Numbered from the stretch's first letter, positions 15,952 to 24,531 are shown. The stretch is 34,167 bases of DNA from Candidatus Brocadia carolinensis (GCA_002009475.1 AYTS01000084.1:1-34167), one strand, 5' to 3'. Notes: a model not told the origin generated them from the sequence alone. Numbers and translations: made by a program.

Positions 15952-16857
15952 TTATGACAAATCGAGCATTTTTTGGATAGCCACCCGTGCCTTTGCTGCA
16001 ATATCATCGGGTACTTTTATCTGGAAAACAAGGTCCTCTAATGACCACAATACTTTTTCAAGACTAATAAGTTTCATATTAGAACAATCAGCAAGAAGGG
16101 TAATGGCATAAAAGATTTTTTGTGGATTCTCTTTTTTTAAACGATGTAGGATGCCTGTTTCTGTACCAATGATGAATTCCTTGGCCTCGGTTTCTTTACA
16201 ATACTTAGCGATACCAGTAGTACTGGCAACATGATCTGCCAAAGCAATTACATCCGACGTACATTCTGGATGGACAACGATTTTTGCATGAGGGTGTTTT
16301 GCCTTCAAGGTGATAATATGTTCAGACAGTATCCTATGATGGGTAGGACAGTGGCCTTCCCAGAGTATCATAGGTCGATTCAGTTTGGAAGATACATAGC
16401 CGCCCAGACTTTTATCTGGTATAAAGAGGATTTCCTGGTCTTTTGGAATTGATGACACAATTTTCATTGCGTTGGAAGAAGTGCAGCATATGTCGCTTTC
16501 AGCTTTTATAGCGGCCGTGCTATTAACATAACAAACAACTTTAGCGTGGGGATGTTCATTCTTCTTTATCTTGAGTTGTTTCAGGGTTATCATGTTAGCC
16601 ATAGGACACCCTGCATGTTCATCGGGCAATAGCACCATTTTATCAGGACAAAGGATAGATGCTGTCTCAGCCATAAAGTGAACGCCACAGAACACAATGA
16701 TATCCGCCTTTGTTTTGGCCGCCTGCTGGGAAAGTCCTAGCGAATCGCCTGTGAAGTCCGCAATATCCTGCACATCACCGCGCTGGTAGTTATGCGCAAG
16801 GATTACAGCATTCCTTTTTATTTTCCAATCCTTAATTTTTTCTATTATGGTAGACAC
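15952..16857 (-). CDS. nadA: Quinolinate synthase A
   Basis: NadA condenses iminoaspartate and dihydroxyacetone phosphate to quinolinate in NAD synthesis, using a [4Fe-4S] cluster. Family blocks are AVILAHNYQRGDVQDIAD, GDSLGLSQQA, VFCGVHFMAETA and LLPDEHAGCPMAN. Cluster Cys candidates lie in GCPMAN, HPECTSD and ADCSNMK, all three present. The length (301 aa) is standard. NadB and NadC are not nearby. larE lies 36 nt downstream in the same direction, so the two are likely one unit. Confidence 0.95.
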   Translation of the reverse strand: MSTIIEKIKDWKIKRNAVILAHNYQRGDVQDIADFTGDSLGLSQQAAKTKADIIVFCGVHFMAETASILCPDKMVLLPDEHAGCPMANMITLKQLKIKKNEHPHAKVVCYVNSTAAIKAESDICCTSSNAMKIVSSIPKDQEILFIPDKSLGGYVSSKLNRPMILWEGHCPTHHRILSEHIITLKAKHPHAKIVVHPECTSDVIALADHVASTTGIAKYCKETEAKEFIIGTETGILHRLKKENPQKIFYAITLLADCSNMKLISLEKVLWSLEDLVFQIKVPDDIAAKARVAIQKMLDLS

Positions 16858-17235
16858 AGAAAGTTATATTAAGAGCCTCATTGAAATGGTGAATAGAAAA
16901 GAAATCTGCTATTACGAAACAAATCGGAGTGCGATTGTTTGTCTAAACATTACGCCTTCCCATCTTCGATTACACGCCAGCATGTCACCCTTCCAAAATA
17001 ACAAGAGATTTAAGAATTTAATTCCCAACTGAGTAAATCATAGCAAAGCATCTCGTGTTTTTAAATACTTTTTTAAAAAATGCTAAAGGGTTTATGCTAG
17101 AGTGGGAACGAATAAGCCGGGTGTATTGCAAGAACGGTACAAAAAGGTATAGAAGGAGAACTGAGAAGGCTTTTCGGCATGCAAGACATTTATGCACGCA
17201 AAAAGAGATGCAACAAATAAACGAATCGAAGGGTA
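16858..17235. other. Gene-free spacer after nadA start
   Basis: This stretch lies between the divergent start of nadA and the end of the methyltransferase. Short open frames exist (up to 64 codons), but none has a good ribosome-binding site or a known motif. The nadA promoter should lie in 16860-16950; no clear boxes stand out. Confidence 0.4.
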
Positions 17236-18181
17236 CTATGACAGCATAATGAACTTCAAATAGGGTTCTCCGATATGTATTCCATCGATGGGAAAGTCTA
17301 AACCCTGTGATGAGATGCCAATGAGTTTATATGACTTTGTGGTAAAGTTTTTTACCTTCGGTAGTAATTGGAAAAATTTAGAATAGTTCATTTTTGCCAG
17401 GTTTGTGGAAAAGATGAGAATACCGTCTTCGCGAAGGAGGTTGAGCCCCTGACCAAGTAAATAAGGGAAATCCTTCTCTACCGTAAACACGGTGGTTTTG
17501 CCCGTGGAGAAGCTGGGGGGATCGATGATGATCATATCAAATGTCCGTCCCCTTTTTTGAAATCGCTTGATCCAATCCCATACATCTCCTACGACGAACT
17601 CATGATTATTTACGTCGAGTTGGTTCAGTAAGAAATTCCTTTTGCTCCACTCTATTGCCCTGTTCGATAAGTCCACGTTGGTTGTCCTAACAGCCCCACC
17701 AAGGCTTGCGTATATTGAAAAGGAGGAGGTGTAGCAAAAGCAGTTCAGTACCTCCTTGTCTTTGGCCAGGGTCTGTACCTTCATCCTGTTGTCCCGTTGG
17801 TCTAAAAAGAGCCCCGTTCCGCCGCCTTCACGGAGTGATATATTGAATCTTATGCTGTTTTCCTGTACCACAAAATCTTCGGGAACCTTCTGGCCAGATA
17901 TTGCCTGTGTCTTGATATCTTCTCCCTTCAACCGTATCTTTTCCGTGACGGTTTGGGGTGCCAGGATTTCATTCAGGGCGTGGTAAATCCCATTCTTTAT
18001 GTGCTTTTCACACGGTTTAAAATATTGCACAAGGATATCTTTGTCATAGACGTCTATGGTCACCTCGGGCAGGGCGTCCCCGTAAGAATTTACCAACCGG
18101 TATACGTTTGTGTTGGCATGATTTATATATTTTTTTTCTGAAGGCCCAGGCCTTACTGATGATCTGGTTGTAGGGTAACAT
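17236..18181 (-). CDS. RlmI-like class I SAM-dependent RNA methyltransferase (frameshifted at its start)
   Basis: The catalytic domain has motif I (VLNCFCYTSSFSIYASLGGA), an acidic loop (TTNVDLSNRAIEWSKRN), motif IV (MIIIDPPSFS) and a late strand (ILIFSTNL). These put it near RlmI-type 23S rRNA m5C methyltransferases; the exact target is not known. The SAM-binding core and the TNVYRLVNSYGDALPEVTIDVY block before it are both present. The open frame starts within the linker. One base fewer at the T8 run 18130-18137 joins it to ATG 18179-18181 (MLPYNQIISKAWAFRKK then YINHANTN), as in family members without a PUA domain. Without this join the gene would need a GTA/GTG-like start at about 18096 and lose ~30 residues. 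Confidence 0.8.
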
Positions 18182-18265
18182 AGTTGTCGGGAACAAAATA
18201 GTTTGTTGTCTTGTTTATCGCATTGTAAATTTTATCTTGATGTTGCTATTACGGAGGTTGACTGC

Positions 18266-18541
18266 ATGATAATGAAAACGTTTTATGTTTGTCCTCATTG
18301 CGGGAATAATAAAGAATTTAGAATTTTCACGAGTAATTTTCAAGTTATTAAACAATCCCCTCTTCTGGGCATACGCACGACTGAAACCGGTGTTTTGCCC
18401 AGCTTGAGACAAAACGATAATTACATTGAATGTTCGCTGTGCTCTCAAAGGTTTGAGTATGAAGACGCGGCTGCCATCGGTAAAAAATATCTTCAGGAGA
18501 CGCAACGGCTTCGCATGTCAGAACCGGTGTCTCATTCTTGA
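18266..18541 (+). CDS. Small zinc-ribbon protein
   Basis: This 92-residue protein has two Cys pairs: YVCPHCGNNKEF near the N-terminus and ECSLCSQRFEYEDA near residue 62, the spacing of a two-knuckle zinc ribbon. The start ATG 18266 has CGGAGG 8 nt upstream. It has no further domain, so it may bind nucleic acid or another protein; the role is unknown. It stands alone between a methyltransferase (reading away) and a CDF exporter (converging). Confidence 0.7.
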   Translation: MIMKTFYVCPHCGNNKEFRIFTSNFQVIKQSPLLGIRTTETGVLPSLRQNDNYIECSLCSQRFEYEDAAAIGKKYLQETQRLRMSEPVSHS

Positions 18542-18767
18542 TGTGTCGGCATTTCAAAGTTTCTGCTACTCCCTTACACACTCCAACCCTCTCTCGTGAG
18601 GGGATTCATGGGTGGGTTAATCTTATTATAAAAGCTGCCGAGGGCCTAACTCAAGGTATAGGAATTTCAATTACCCCCCATAATCCCCCCGTAAACGGGG
18701 GGAAAGTCGCCGAAGGCCTAACTCAAAAGATGAAACGTACCCCTGTCTCTCTGCACAGAGGAATTGT
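18542..18767. repeat. Dispersed C/G-rich repeat, second copy
   Basis: Bases 18661-18705 (GGAATTTCAATTACCCCCC, ATAATCCCCCCGTAAAC, G6, AAA) nearly repeat 6999-7044. The segment GCCGAGGGCCTAACTCAA at 18637-18654 recurs as GCCGAAGGCCTAACTCAA at 18709-18726, so the unit is itself tandem-like. No gene is seen. Confidence 0.65.
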
Positions 18768-19619
18768 CTAAAGTGGATCAATGTGCACAAATGCCTTATG
18801 AATACTATCGATGGCTTCTACTGCCCATTGAACCTTTTTTCCAATATCATGAGCCTGTGTCAGGGTTATGGCCCGGTCTAATGATATATGGATTTCAACG
18901 TGAATGTAATTCCCTACGTAATGAGCGCGGACGTCGTGAATGCCCAGAATACCGGGAACGCCAGATGCCTTCTTTTTAATTTCCTCCATAATGCCGTCTT
19001 CCGGTTTTTTACCCATGAGGTAATCAATGTTTTGAACGCCAATCTTGTAGCCGGAATAAATAATCCAAAAACTGATAAGGATTGCGGCAATATTGTCCAT
19101 ATGAGTATACCCGAAAAATCCACAGCCAACTCCGACAAGGGCTGTGGATGATATATAGACATCGTTTCTGCTGTCAATAGAGCTTGCCAGTAAGGCGGGA
19201 CTGTTGATTTTGCGGCTTACCCTTTTAAAATAGGTGTACATAACCGATTTCATACCTATAGACACCAGCAGAGTTACAATCGCAGGAATGCTACCCCTGT
19301 GGACGTGCGTTTCTGTGAGTTTGAATGCCGAGGTGTGCAGGATCTCAAATCCTAAAATACCAGCAAAAATAGCCACAATTAGCCCTGCTATCGGCTCTGC
19401 CCGATGGTGACCGAAAGGGTGTCCCTCGTCTGCCTGTTTTGATGATGCTCTTACGGCAAAAAAGATGATTACTGAAGCAATAATATCGGTGAGCGAATTA
19501 ATGGCATCTGAAATAATGGCAAGGCTGTTTGACGTTATGCCAACGGTTATCTTGATAGCAAACAGGAAGATATTGCAAATGATCAGAATAATAGTTGCCT
19601 GACGGCCTTTATTTCCCAT
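18768..19619 (-). CDS. Cation diffusion facilitator family transporter
   Basis: This inner-membrane exporter of divalent metals (Zn, Fe, Mn, Cd or Co) works by proton exchange. It has 283 residues with about six membrane helices in the first ~200. Helix II carries SDAINSLTDI, where CDF proteins have the metal-binding D/H-xxx-D. HPFGHHRAEPIAGL is a hallmark of the family. The later SSIDSRNDVYISS carries the second DxxxD. The C-terminal ~80 residues form the usual cytosolic ferredoxin-like domain (GVPGILGIHDVRAHYVG; HVHIDPL-like end). Substrate choice cannot be told from sequence. It is monocistronic in view of its neighbours, the zinc-ribbon gene (convergent) and an MBL pseudogene (divergent). 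Confidence 0.93.
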   Translation of the reverse strand: MGNKGRQATIILIICNIFLFAIKITVGITSNSLAIISDAINSLTDIIASVIIFFAVRASSKQADEGHPFGHHRAEPIAGLIVAIFAGILGFEILHTSAFKLTETHVHRGSIPAIVTLLVSIGMKSVMYTYFKRVSRKINSPALLASSIDSRNDVYISSTALVGVGCGFFGYTHMDNIAAILISFWIIYSGYKIGVQNIDYLMGKKPEDGIMEEIKKKASGVPGILGIHDVRAHYVGNYIHVEIHISLDRAITLTQAHDIGKKVQWAVEAIDSIHKAFVHIDPL

Positions 19620-19754
19620 GAGTATTAACCCTTGTTAATCTATGTCGATGCATATATTACGCCAAAGTTTTTAATATTTACAAGATTTTTCCATGAAATA
19701 CAATGAAATACTTTTCTCCTTTACTCATGAATCGTTCCATTGTACATTATACCC

Positions 19755-20098
19755 ATGAAGATTAAGTTCTTTGGTGCAGCAAAACGGTTGCCGGGTCCTG
19801 CTATGGCATTCAGACAAGCGATAGAAACATCCTCATCGGTTGCGGTATCTTTCAGGGGACCAAAGGTAACGAACAAAGAAATGTTGAGTCGTTCCAATTT
19901 ACGCCGTCAGGGATTCACTATGCCCTGTTGACCCATGTGCATCTGGATCATTCGGGTCGTATTCCAAAACGGTTAAAGGATGGTGTGAAAGACAGGATGC
20001 GGGAGGCTTCGGCTACCGTAGAATTTGCACGGACTATTCAGGCGCAGTTGCAATTCGATATTTATGCCCCTGATATCCTGGAAGGGATTTTACTATAG
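19755..20098 (+). pseudogene. Remnant of an MBL-fold RNA-processing hydrolase
   Basis: The start MKIKFFGAAK and, one frame later, CYGIQTSDRNILI, IFQGTKGNEQRNVE and LLTHVHLDHSGRIPK are those of beta-CASP/MBL-fold RNA hydrolases, whose TxHxHxDH metal site is seen here. One base is missing in GCAAAACGG at about 19776-19784 (an extra A would give AKTVAGSCY). After RLKDG the frame jumps to EFARTIQAQLQFDIYAPD, like the very end of such proteins. Several hundred central residues are missing. It is a decayed gene with both a frameshift and a large internal deletion. Confidence 0.8.
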
Positions 20099-20137
20099 AC
20101 ATTTTCTTATAGGGAAGATAAAAGGAATGAAAGACGT

Positions 20138-20794
20138 ATGCGTATCCCATTAACTAAATATGGAATAAAAGAACTGATTCTCTTTGGTGTCCCGTGTGTG
20201 GCTGGCGCAGGGTTCGCCTTTGTGCTATTCCCCTGGCTTGTACCTTTACCACTCTTTATTTTGGCCTTTATCCTTAATTTTTTTCGTGATCCAGACAGAG
20301 ATACCCCGCAAGGCACCAACCTCATTATTGCCCCTGCCGACGGGACGGTTTCCCACATTGTACCGATCTACGAGGATAATTACCTGCATTGCCACACGAC
20401 GAAGATCAGCATTTTTATGTCCGTGCTGAATGTGCATGTGAACCGTGTGCCGGTTCACGGACGTGTCGAATTCCTAAAGCACACGAAGGGTAAGTTTCTC
20501 GATGCCAGGGACGACGAGTGTTTTAGCAGTAATGAGAACAACCTGATGGGTTTATCGCTCATGGGAGGTCATACAAAGATTGTAATAAAACAGATTGCAG
20601 GCAGAATTGCCAAACGCATTGTATGCGCCTGCCGGGTAGGTGACGTCTTTCAGCAGGGACAGCGATTTGGCATGATCAAATTTGGTTCTCGGGTGGAGGT
20701 CTTTGTCCCGGATTCGGTTCAGTTTGAGGTAATGGTCTGTGTGGGTGATAAAGTGACGGCGGGGAAGACGATACTCGGGAAGATACGTGAATAG
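20138..20794 (+). CDS. psd: Phosphatidylserine decarboxylase (archaetidylserine type)
   Basis: It makes phosphatidylethanolamine by decarboxylating phosphatidylserine. The proenzyme cuts itself at a Gly-Ser to create a pyruvoyl group: FGSRVEVF near residue 183 provides the GS. Other blocks are RDPDRDTP, IIAPADGTV, SIFMSVLNVHVNRVPV and GQRFGMIKFGSR. Two N-terminal membrane stretches (LILFGVPCVAGAGFAFVL and WLVPLPLFILAFIL) anchor it. At 218 residues it is the short form common outside gamma-proteobacteria. pssA is not adjacent. It lies 39 nt downstream of the MBL remnant, with no clear own promoter. Confidence 0.93.
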   Translation: MRIPLTKYGIKELILFGVPCVAGAGFAFVLFPWLVPLPLFILAFILNFFRDPDRDTPQGTNLIIAPADGTVSHIVPIYEDNYLHCHTTKISIFMSVLNVHVNRVPVHGRVEFLKHTKGKFLDARDDECFSSNENNLMGLSLMGGHTKIVIKQIAGRIAKRIVCACRVGDVFQQGQRFGMIKFGSRVEVFVPDSVQFEVMVCVGDKVTAGKTILGKIRE

Positions 20795-20832
20795 GAATCT
20801 ATAGTAAACGTAACAAATAAGTATTCCTGCAC

Positions 20833-20902
20833 ATGTCAATGCGGAGGCGATAGCCCGAAGCAATCTCTACGGTTTGGACTGTCTCACTTTGTTTGCAATG
20901 TC
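20833..20902. repeat. GTCATTG-type dispersed repeat, first copy
   Basis: TGTCAATGCGGAGGCGATAG, then CCCGAAGCAATCTC...TTTGCAATGTCA resembles the widespread intergenic element 'TCATTGCGAGCGAAGCGAAGCAATCTC'. A second, more diverged copy lies at 23113-23192. It is followed by a T9 run. Confidence 0.5.
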
Positions 20903-20978
20903 AATTTTTTTTTGCGTTTATTAGATAGATATTTTTGGACTTACAATGGTTTTTTACCACGGGAACAGACTTGAGAAA

Positions 20979-21022
20979 GAATTGAGATTTACGATGTAAT
21001 CTGAAATCGTAAATCTCAATTC
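20979..21022 (+). repeat. Perfect 17-bp inverted repeat just before riboflavin synthase
   Basis: GAATTGAGATTTACGAT (20979-20995) pairs with ATCGTAAATCTCAATTC (21006-21022) around a 10-nt loop. It ends 19 nt before the ATG of ribE and has no T-tract, so it is not a standard terminator. It also overlaps a direct repeat (TCGTAAATCT twice). It could be a protein-binding operator or an RNA hairpin that hides the start. It does not have the layout of an FMN riboswitch. Confidence 0.7.
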
Positions 21023-21041
21023 GTAAATCTAAAATTATTGC

Positions 21042-21686
21042 ATGTTTACCGGCATTGTTGAACATTTGGCTTTGGTAAAAAAACTGTCGCTAAAGGCAGG
21101 GGGTGGAGAACTGTTTTTAGATTTTGTGGACTTCTATAACGACCTTGTGTTGGGGGAGAGTATTGCCATTAACGGGGTTTGCCTCACGGCGAAAGAGATT
21201 TCCGGCAGGAATGTTAGCTTTGATGTCTCTGGTGAAACCCTGAAAAAAACTACCCTGGGAAAACTGTGCTGTGGTGAAAAGGTCAATATCGAAAGGGCAT
21301 TACGGATTGGCGACCGATTGGGTGGTCACTTTGTTACCGGACACGTGGACGGGACAGTCGCCGTACAAGGGAAGAAACAGTCTGCCGATCAATGTATCAT
21401 GTCTTTTTCAACTGGGAAAAAATTTACCGATATGATGATTGAAAAGGGTTCTGTTGCCATCGATGGTATCAGTCTCACGATTATCGATCTGGTGGATAGC
21501 GCCTTTTCCGTAGCTTTAATTCCGTATACTTTAACCTCAACGACTTTAGGATTTAAGAAAATCGGGGATCCTGTGAATATCGAGATTGATATGATGGGGA
21601 AGTGGGTCAAAAAACTTTTAACAAAAATGCAAGAGGGCAAGGGCGGTATTACCCAGGAACAATTGATAGAACAGGGATTTTTATAA
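21042..21686 (+). CDS. ribE: Riboflavin synthase, alpha chain
   Basis: Catalyses the final step of riboflavin synthesis, dismutation of two lumazines. It has 214 residues made of two similar lumazine-binding halves. The first opens MFTGIVEHLALV with GESIAINGVCLT. The second has HFVTGHVDGTVAV and GSVAIDGISLTI. These are the standard family signatures. The stop (TAA) overlaps the start of pdxA by one base, so the two are translationally coupled. A long hairpin lies upstream; no FMN riboswitch is seen. The rest of the rib pathway is not in the window. Confidence 0.95.
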   Translation: MFTGIVEHLALVKKLSLKAGGGELFLDFVDFYNDLVLGESIAINGVCLTAKEISGRNVSFDVSGETLKKTTLGKLCCGEKVNIERALRIGDRLGGHFVTGHVDGTVAVQGKKQSADQCIMSFSTGKKFTDMMIEKGSVAIDGISLTIIDLVDSAFSVALIPYTLTSTTLGFKKIGDPVNIEIDMMGKWVKKLLTKMQEGKGGITQEQLIEQGFL

Positions 21687-22693
21687 TGCCAAAGAATGAA
21701 AAAGCAAAATTTCTGATTGGAATTACGATGGGTGACCCCTGTGGGATCGGACCAGAGATTATCTTAAAATCGTTGAATGCCTCACCGATAAAAAAACTTG
21801 CTCACTACGTTGTCATCGGTAACCAGAGAGTATTTGATCTGACGGCCAGAGAACTGGATTTGCCGGTATCATACCAAATGGTCACTCATTTGCCTGATAA
21901 AGACACAAAATATCCCGTTTCGCTCTTATCTATTGGCGACATAGATCGGGGTCTTATGAAACGGAAGATACCAACAGCAGAGGGCGGGGACTTGTCTGTC
22001 CAGTGCGTTATTCGGGGAATAAACCTTGCCATGAGCGGCCACATTGATGCCCTCGTTACCGCGCCGATTTGCAAAGAGGCAGTACACCTCGGTGGATATG
22101 GTTATCCCGGACATACAGAGATGCTCCAGATATTTTCGGGCGCTAAACGAGTCGTTATGCTGATGGTGGGTGGAAAACTCAGGGTTGCCTTTGCAACGAC
22201 GCATGTTGCCATAAAAGATGTGCCTCAGGCTATTACGGTTGAAAATATTTTGGAGACAATAACCATTACCGACAATCATCTGAAGCAGTACTTTGATATA
22301 AAGAAACCGAGGATCGCCGTTTGCGGCCTTAACCCGCATGCTGGTGAGGAAGGCATATTTGGAGATGAGGAAAGAAAGGTTATCATTCCGGCAGTTGAAA
22401 AGGCAAAGGGAAAGGGTATCGAATGTGATGGCCCGGTTTCAGCCGATACGATATACCATAAGGCAGTAAAAGGCGCATATGATGTGGTTGTGGCTATCTA
22501 TCACGACCAGGGAGCGATTCCCCTGAAATTTCATGCCTTTGAGACCGGGGTGAATATTACCCTCGGTATTCCATTTGTTCGCACCTCACCTGACCATGGG
22601 ACCGCTTATGATATCGCGGGCAAAGGAATTGCCAACCCGCATTCTATGATGGAAGCCATAAAGACGGCAGTGAGAATGGCAAGATGTTTATAA
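21686..22693 (+). CDS. pdxA: 4-hydroxythreonine-4-phosphate dehydrogenase
   Basis: NAD-dependent enzyme of pyridoxal-phosphate synthesis (DXP-dependent route). It has 335 residues, with the start GITMGDPCGIGPEIILKSL. The metal-binding His residues lie in YGYPGHTEMLQ (His), in GPVSADTIYH, and in AIYHDQGAIPLKFH. The end has TSPDHGTAYDIAGKGIANPH. The start is ATG 21686, whose A is the last base of the previous stop codon; an in-frame ATG at 21602 lies inside ribE and is unlikely. It overlaps the cupin gene by 10 nt. Confidence 0.96.
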   Translation: MPKNEKAKFLIGITMGDPCGIGPEIILKSLNASPIKKLAHYVVIGNQRVFDLTARELDLPVSYQMVTHLPDKDTKYPVSLLSIGDIDRGLMKRKIPTAEGGDLSVQCVIRGINLAMSGHIDALVTAPICKEAVHLGGYGYPGHTEMLQIFSGAKRVVMLMVGGKLRVAFATTHVAIKDVPQAITVENILETITITDNHLKQYFDIKKPRIAVCGLNPHAGEEGIFGDEERKVIIPAVEKAKGKGIECDGPVSADTIYHKAVKGAYDVVVAIYHDQGAIPLKFHAFETGVNITLGIPFVRTSPDHGTAYDIAGKGIANPHSMMEAIKTAVRMARCL

Positions 22694-23043
22694 AAGACCT
22701 GCAAAACTGTAAAGAGTTTATAGCGGGAGACAATGCCGTCCTCCGTGAACTTTTGCATCCCGATAAGGAGAAGGTAAAGCTTCGTTACAGTTTAGCGCAT
22801 GCAGTTGTTAAGAAAGGTGAAACTTCATTCCGTCACAAGTTAAAGCATTCAGAGGTATATTACATCCTGGAAGGCAAGGGAATGATGCATATTGATCAGG
22901 AGTCTGTGGAGGTGCGTCCTGGTCAGGCCGTTTATATTCCACCTAATGCAGTACAATGTATTAAAAATATCGGGTATGACGATTTAAAATTTTTGTGTAT
23001 TGTCGAACCAGCCTGGCGACCAGAGGATGAAGAGGTCTTATAA
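22684..23043 (+). CDS. Cupin-domain protein
   Basis: This 119-residue protein is a single cupin barrel. The metal motif 1 is FRHKLKHSEVYYILEGKGMM (H and E present, second His shifted as in related phosphomannose isomerase-like cupins). Motif 2 is PGQAVYIPPNAVQCIKNIG, where the usual His is replaced by Gln or Asn. The 10-nt overlap with pdxA suggests co-translation. Such proteins may be small enzymes or sugar- or metal-binding modules; substrate not visible. Confidence 0.85.
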   Translation: MFIKDLQNCKEFIAGDNAVLRELLHPDKEKVKLRYSLAHAVVKKGETSFRHKLKHSEVYYILEGKGMMHIDQESVEVRPGQAVYIPPNAVQCIKNIGYDDLKFLCIVEPAWRPEDEEVL

Positions 23044-23112
23044 ATTGTTTGCGAGCTTTCATAGCTAAAAAGGTAATTATAGTAAACGTATTAAATAAAT
23101 TGATATGTGTTG

Positions 23113-23246
23113 GTCATTGTGAGCGACAGCGAAACGATCCCACGATAGAAATTGCTTTGGGTGAGTGCTTGCGCAATGACAACTTTCATTGTGCGCTTAC
23201 TGTTAATATTGTATCTGAATCACGGACAAACGAGTTTGTTCGTGCC
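23113..23246. repeat. Dispersed repeats upstream of rsmA
   Basis: TCATTGTGAGCGACAGCGAA...GCAATGACA (23113-23192) belongs to the same family as 20833-20902. Next to it lies CACGGACAAAC-GA-GTTTGTTCGTG (23221-23246), a hairpin of the family seen at 4122. Together they occupy most of the cupin-rsmA gap, where no other gene is seen. Confidence 0.55.
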
Positions 23247-23268
23247 ATCCTATATTCGTTGAGTGATG

Positions 23269-24198
23269 ATGTCCCAGGAAGAAATAAGCTTTATACCCCA
23301 TACTCCGTCAGTACTGAAACAGCTTTTCACCCAAAGAGGAATTACCCCCAATAAGCGGTTTGGTCAAAATTTTCTCACGGATCAAAATACCTTGGTGTGC
23401 ATTCCTGATATTGCCGATCTCAGGAAAGACGATGTTGTTCTGGAGATTGGAACCGGAACCGGTGGATTAACAAGGCTACTGGCCGCCAGGTCAAGCCATG
23501 TGTTTACCATAGAGGTGGATAAAAAATTATTTGAACTATCGTCGGACATCCTTAAATTATATAACAATGTAACCCTCGTTCATGCGGATATTTTAAAAAC
23601 AAAACACGAATTGAACCCGCACATAACCTCTCTGATCCTCAATTGGCTGAGAGAATACGATCAAACCCGTATAAAAGTCGTTGCCAATCTGCCATACCAT
23701 ATCAGTACGCCCCTCATTATTAACCTGTTAGAAGATACTCTGCCGATCGATTTGATGGTGCTCATGCTTCAGAAGGAGATTACGGATCGTATGTTAGCGA
23801 TTCCTGGGACAAGGGAATATGGCATATTATCGGTGATTACCCGATTGTATTCTGAAGTGGAGGTGGTAAAGACCTTGCCTCCGGAGGTATTCTGGCCAAG
23901 ACCGGAAGTGCATTCGGCCATAGTCAGGATAGTCGTTCGCAAAGAGAAGTATGCAGGCAGCATAACAGATTATCAATTATTCAAAAATATCGTTCATGCA
24001 ATATTTACTTCCCGGCGCAAGACATTGATGAATAGTCTTGAAAGATTAAACTTTCCTAAGATTTCAAGAGAACGCCTCAAGGGGGTAATTAAGGATATGC
24101 AACTGGATGAACGGGTAAGGGGGGAGGTTTTGAGTGTTGATCAATTGCTCTCTCTCTCTGAGACGATTGGTAGGGTGGACCACCAGAGTGTTAACTGA
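23269..24198 (+). CDS. rsmA: 16S rRNA dimethyladenosine transferase
   Basis: Dimethylates two adjacent adenosines in the 3' end of 16S rRNA (helix 45) during small-subunit assembly. Motifs in order: NKRFGQNFLTDQN, VLEIGTGTGGLTRLL (SAM motif I), FTIEVDKKL, and VVANLPYHISTPLI (catalytic NLPY). The C-terminus has FWPRPEVHSAIVRI and FTSRRKTLMNSL. Start options are GTG 23263, ATG 23266 and ATG 23269; none has a strong SD, so 23269 is a guess. The length (~309 aa) is slightly above the usual ~270. About 30 extra residues between HADIL and VVANLPYH (NPHITSLILNWLREYDQTR) are an insertion. Confidence 0.95.
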   Translation: MSQEEISFIPHTPSVLKQLFTQRGITPNKRFGQNFLTDQNTLVCIPDIADLRKDDVVLEIGTGTGGLTRLLAARSSHVFTIEVDKKLFELSSDILKLYNNVTLVHADILKTKHELNPHITSLILNWLREYDQTRIKVVANLPYHISTPLIINLLEDTLPIDLMVLMLQKEITDRMLAIPGTREYGILSVITRLYSEVEVVKTLPPEVFWPRPEVHSAIVRIVVRKEKYAGSITDYQLFKNIVHAIFTSRRKTLMNSLERLNFPKISRERLKGVIKDMQLDERVRGEVLSVDQLLSLSETIGRVDHQSVN

Positions 24199-24249
24199 AT
24201 CAAAAATCATTATAAAGTAATTGGTGTTTTCGCGTCTTTGTGCAAAACC

Positions 24250-24531
24250 TTACCCGCAATTTTCACAACATATTTCCGGTGCAGCTACCAACCGGGATGT
24301 TCGCAGTATACGATACCGCCCCAGCTCACGCGATAAAGGTCTTACATCCGGTACTGGTACATCATATTTATAAATAAACTGTTCGTAACGCGGCATCATT
24401 TCTACTGCCAGTACTCTCAACCCGATATTGCCACGCAGGTGAAACTGGTTCAGCAACGGATCGATCTCGTTATCACTCCATCCGGCCTTGCCTGTTAATG
24501 GAATATCTAGCCCGACTTTCGCAATTCGCAC
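24250..24531 (-). pseudogene. C-terminal part of an unrecognised protein next to an IS end
   Basis: The minus-strand frame gives up to 93 residues, ending in AAPEICCENCG, a Cys-rich tail. The only early start codon (GTG 24531) lies inside the IS terminal repeat. The true N-terminus was therefore probably removed by the IS insertion. No family is recognised. The composition (P, R, Y spread evenly) looks coding, but an accidental frame cannot be excluded. Confidence 0.35.

Noticed and set aside
17055..17249. 64-codon frame rich in Arg and His, ending antisense to the methyltransferase
   Set aside because: No SD or family motif; looks like chance in a gene-free spacer.
20979..21022. FMN riboswitch before riboflavin synthase
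   Set aside because: Only a single long hairpin is present; the multi-helix RFN core is not seen.
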